Assembly (NCBI GenBank): GCA_035533815.1
Contig: DATLTB010000106.1
Span: forward strand, 1-33,174
Source: JANWKA01 sp035533815
Lineage (GTDB): Bacteria; Bacteroidota; Bacteroidia; Chitinophagales; Chitinophagaceae
DNA: 33,174 nt
Reading direction: 5' to 3'
The notes beneath the pieces are model-generated. The model searched no databases, had not been told where the DNA came from, and saw nothing but the letters and a program-made list of their open reading frames with translations. A program made the position numbers and the translations under genes. This document shows positions 32,761-33,174 of this stretch, one piece after another (the first letter of the stretch is position 1; each line of letters starts with the position of its first letter).

Positions 32761-33174
32761 TCAGTTTGCCTTTTCAGCCATCCCTTCCACCGTGATTCCC
32801 ATGCTCCGGGCCGTACCTGCCACCATCAACCTGGCACTTTCCAGGGTGAAGCAATTCAGGTCCGGCATTTTATCCTTGGCAATGGCATCCACCTGCGCCA
32901 GGGTCACTTTTCCCACCTTGTTCCGGTTCGGTTCCTTGGATCCGCTTTGCAGTTTTGCCGCTTCCAGCAGCTGTACCGCCGCGGGCGGTGTCTTGATGAC
33001 AAATTCGAAGGATTTGTCATTGAATACCGTCAGGATAACAGGGAGCACCTTTCCTATCCTGTCCTGGGTCCTGGCATTGAACTGCTTGCAGAACTCCATG
33101 ATGTTGACACCCTTGGAACCGAGTGCAGGGCCAATTGGCGGTGCAGGATTGGCCTGCCCCCCCTTGACCTGCAA
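32761..33174 (-). CDS. rplK: 50S ribosomal protein L11 (partial, N-terminus outside window)
   Basis: About 137 residues are visible. The reading reaches the window edge at LQVKGGQANPAPPIGPALGS; the first codon seen is TTG, an internal Leu and not a start, so roughly ten N-terminal residues (the usual MAKEVxGFIK) lie beyond the edge. KTPPAAVQLLEAAKLQSGSK and the C-terminal RNA-binding domain with ARLMVAGTARSMGITVEG are complete. It is the first visible gene of the minus-strand ribosomal/RNA polymerase operon. Confidence 0.96.
   Translation of the reverse strand: MQVKGGQANPAPPIGPALGSKGVNIMEFCKQFNARTQDRIGKVLPVILTVFNDKSFEFVIKTPPAAVQLLEAAKLQSGSKEPNRNKVGKVTLAQVDAIAKDKMPDLNCFTLESARLMVAGTARSMGITVEGMAEKAN

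Overview
The window looks like chromosomal DNA from a member of the Bacteroidota, probably a Chitinophagaceae/Sphingobacteriia-type genome. The evidence is RpoB, RpoC and ribosomal proteins of the Bacteroidota type, several small secreted proteins with the TapB/DUF3108-like and PepSY-like architectures common in that phylum, promoter sequences matching the Bacteroidota TTTG-N20-TAnnTTTG pattern, and weak or absent Shine-Dalgarno sequences. The species cannot be named from the sequence alone.

Layout. (1) 1-1567: the 3' end of a polytopic membrane protein, then about 1 kb of AT-rich DNA holding a decayed, unrecognised minus-strand gene. (2) 1568-6644: a tight plus-strand nucleotide-sugar cluster: DegT-family aminotransferase, UDP-glucose 6-dehydrogenase, UDP-glucuronate decarboxylase, dTDP-glucose 4,6-dehydratase and dTDP-4-keto-6-deoxyglucose 3,5-epimerase. 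It would supply UDP-pentose and dTDP-6-deoxyhexose precursors for surface polysaccharide; rfbA and rfbD are not in the window. (3) 6641-9817: four small exported proteins: two divergent TapB-like paralogues on the minus strand, a secreted protein possibly related to the CsgG/TolB N-terminal fold, and a PepSY-like protein followed by a strong terminator.

(4) 10169-19115: an accessory island, AT-rich for much of its length. It holds a RES/Xre toxin-antitoxin pair with a promoter embedded in palindromes, an AbiEi/AbiEii type IV pair whose toxin has lost one active-site Asp, a truncated MORN-repeat protein, a frameshifted PIN toxin beside an intact small antitoxin, an Rpn-family PD-(D/E)XK nuclease, and a DUF4160 (broken)/DUF2442 pair. 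Between them lie three decayed mobile elements: a transposase-like gene, the 3' end of a group II intron with its reverse transcriptase, and IS21 istB. Two tRNA-Gln genes (CTG and TTG anticodons) sit inside and at the right edge of this island.

(5) 19289-22434: minus-strand heptose-7-phosphate kinase (rfaE domain I type), an APC-family permease and an OmpH/Skp-like periplasmic protein. (6) 22661-33174: the conserved rplK-rplA-rplJ-rplL-rpoB-rpoC operon on the minus strand, ending in a clear intrinsic terminator; rplK runs off the right edge. The rplJ-rplL gap contains an unusual AAC/AAT-rich leader without any G for 58 nt.

No clearly new multi-gene system was found. The most interesting signals are the AbiEii active-site substitution, the overlap of promoter and operator in front of the RES/Xre pair, the interlocked inverted repeats at 13810-13877, and the selective decay of the toxin, but not the antitoxin, in the PIN module. 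All functional calls come from motif recognition by eye; no database search was run.
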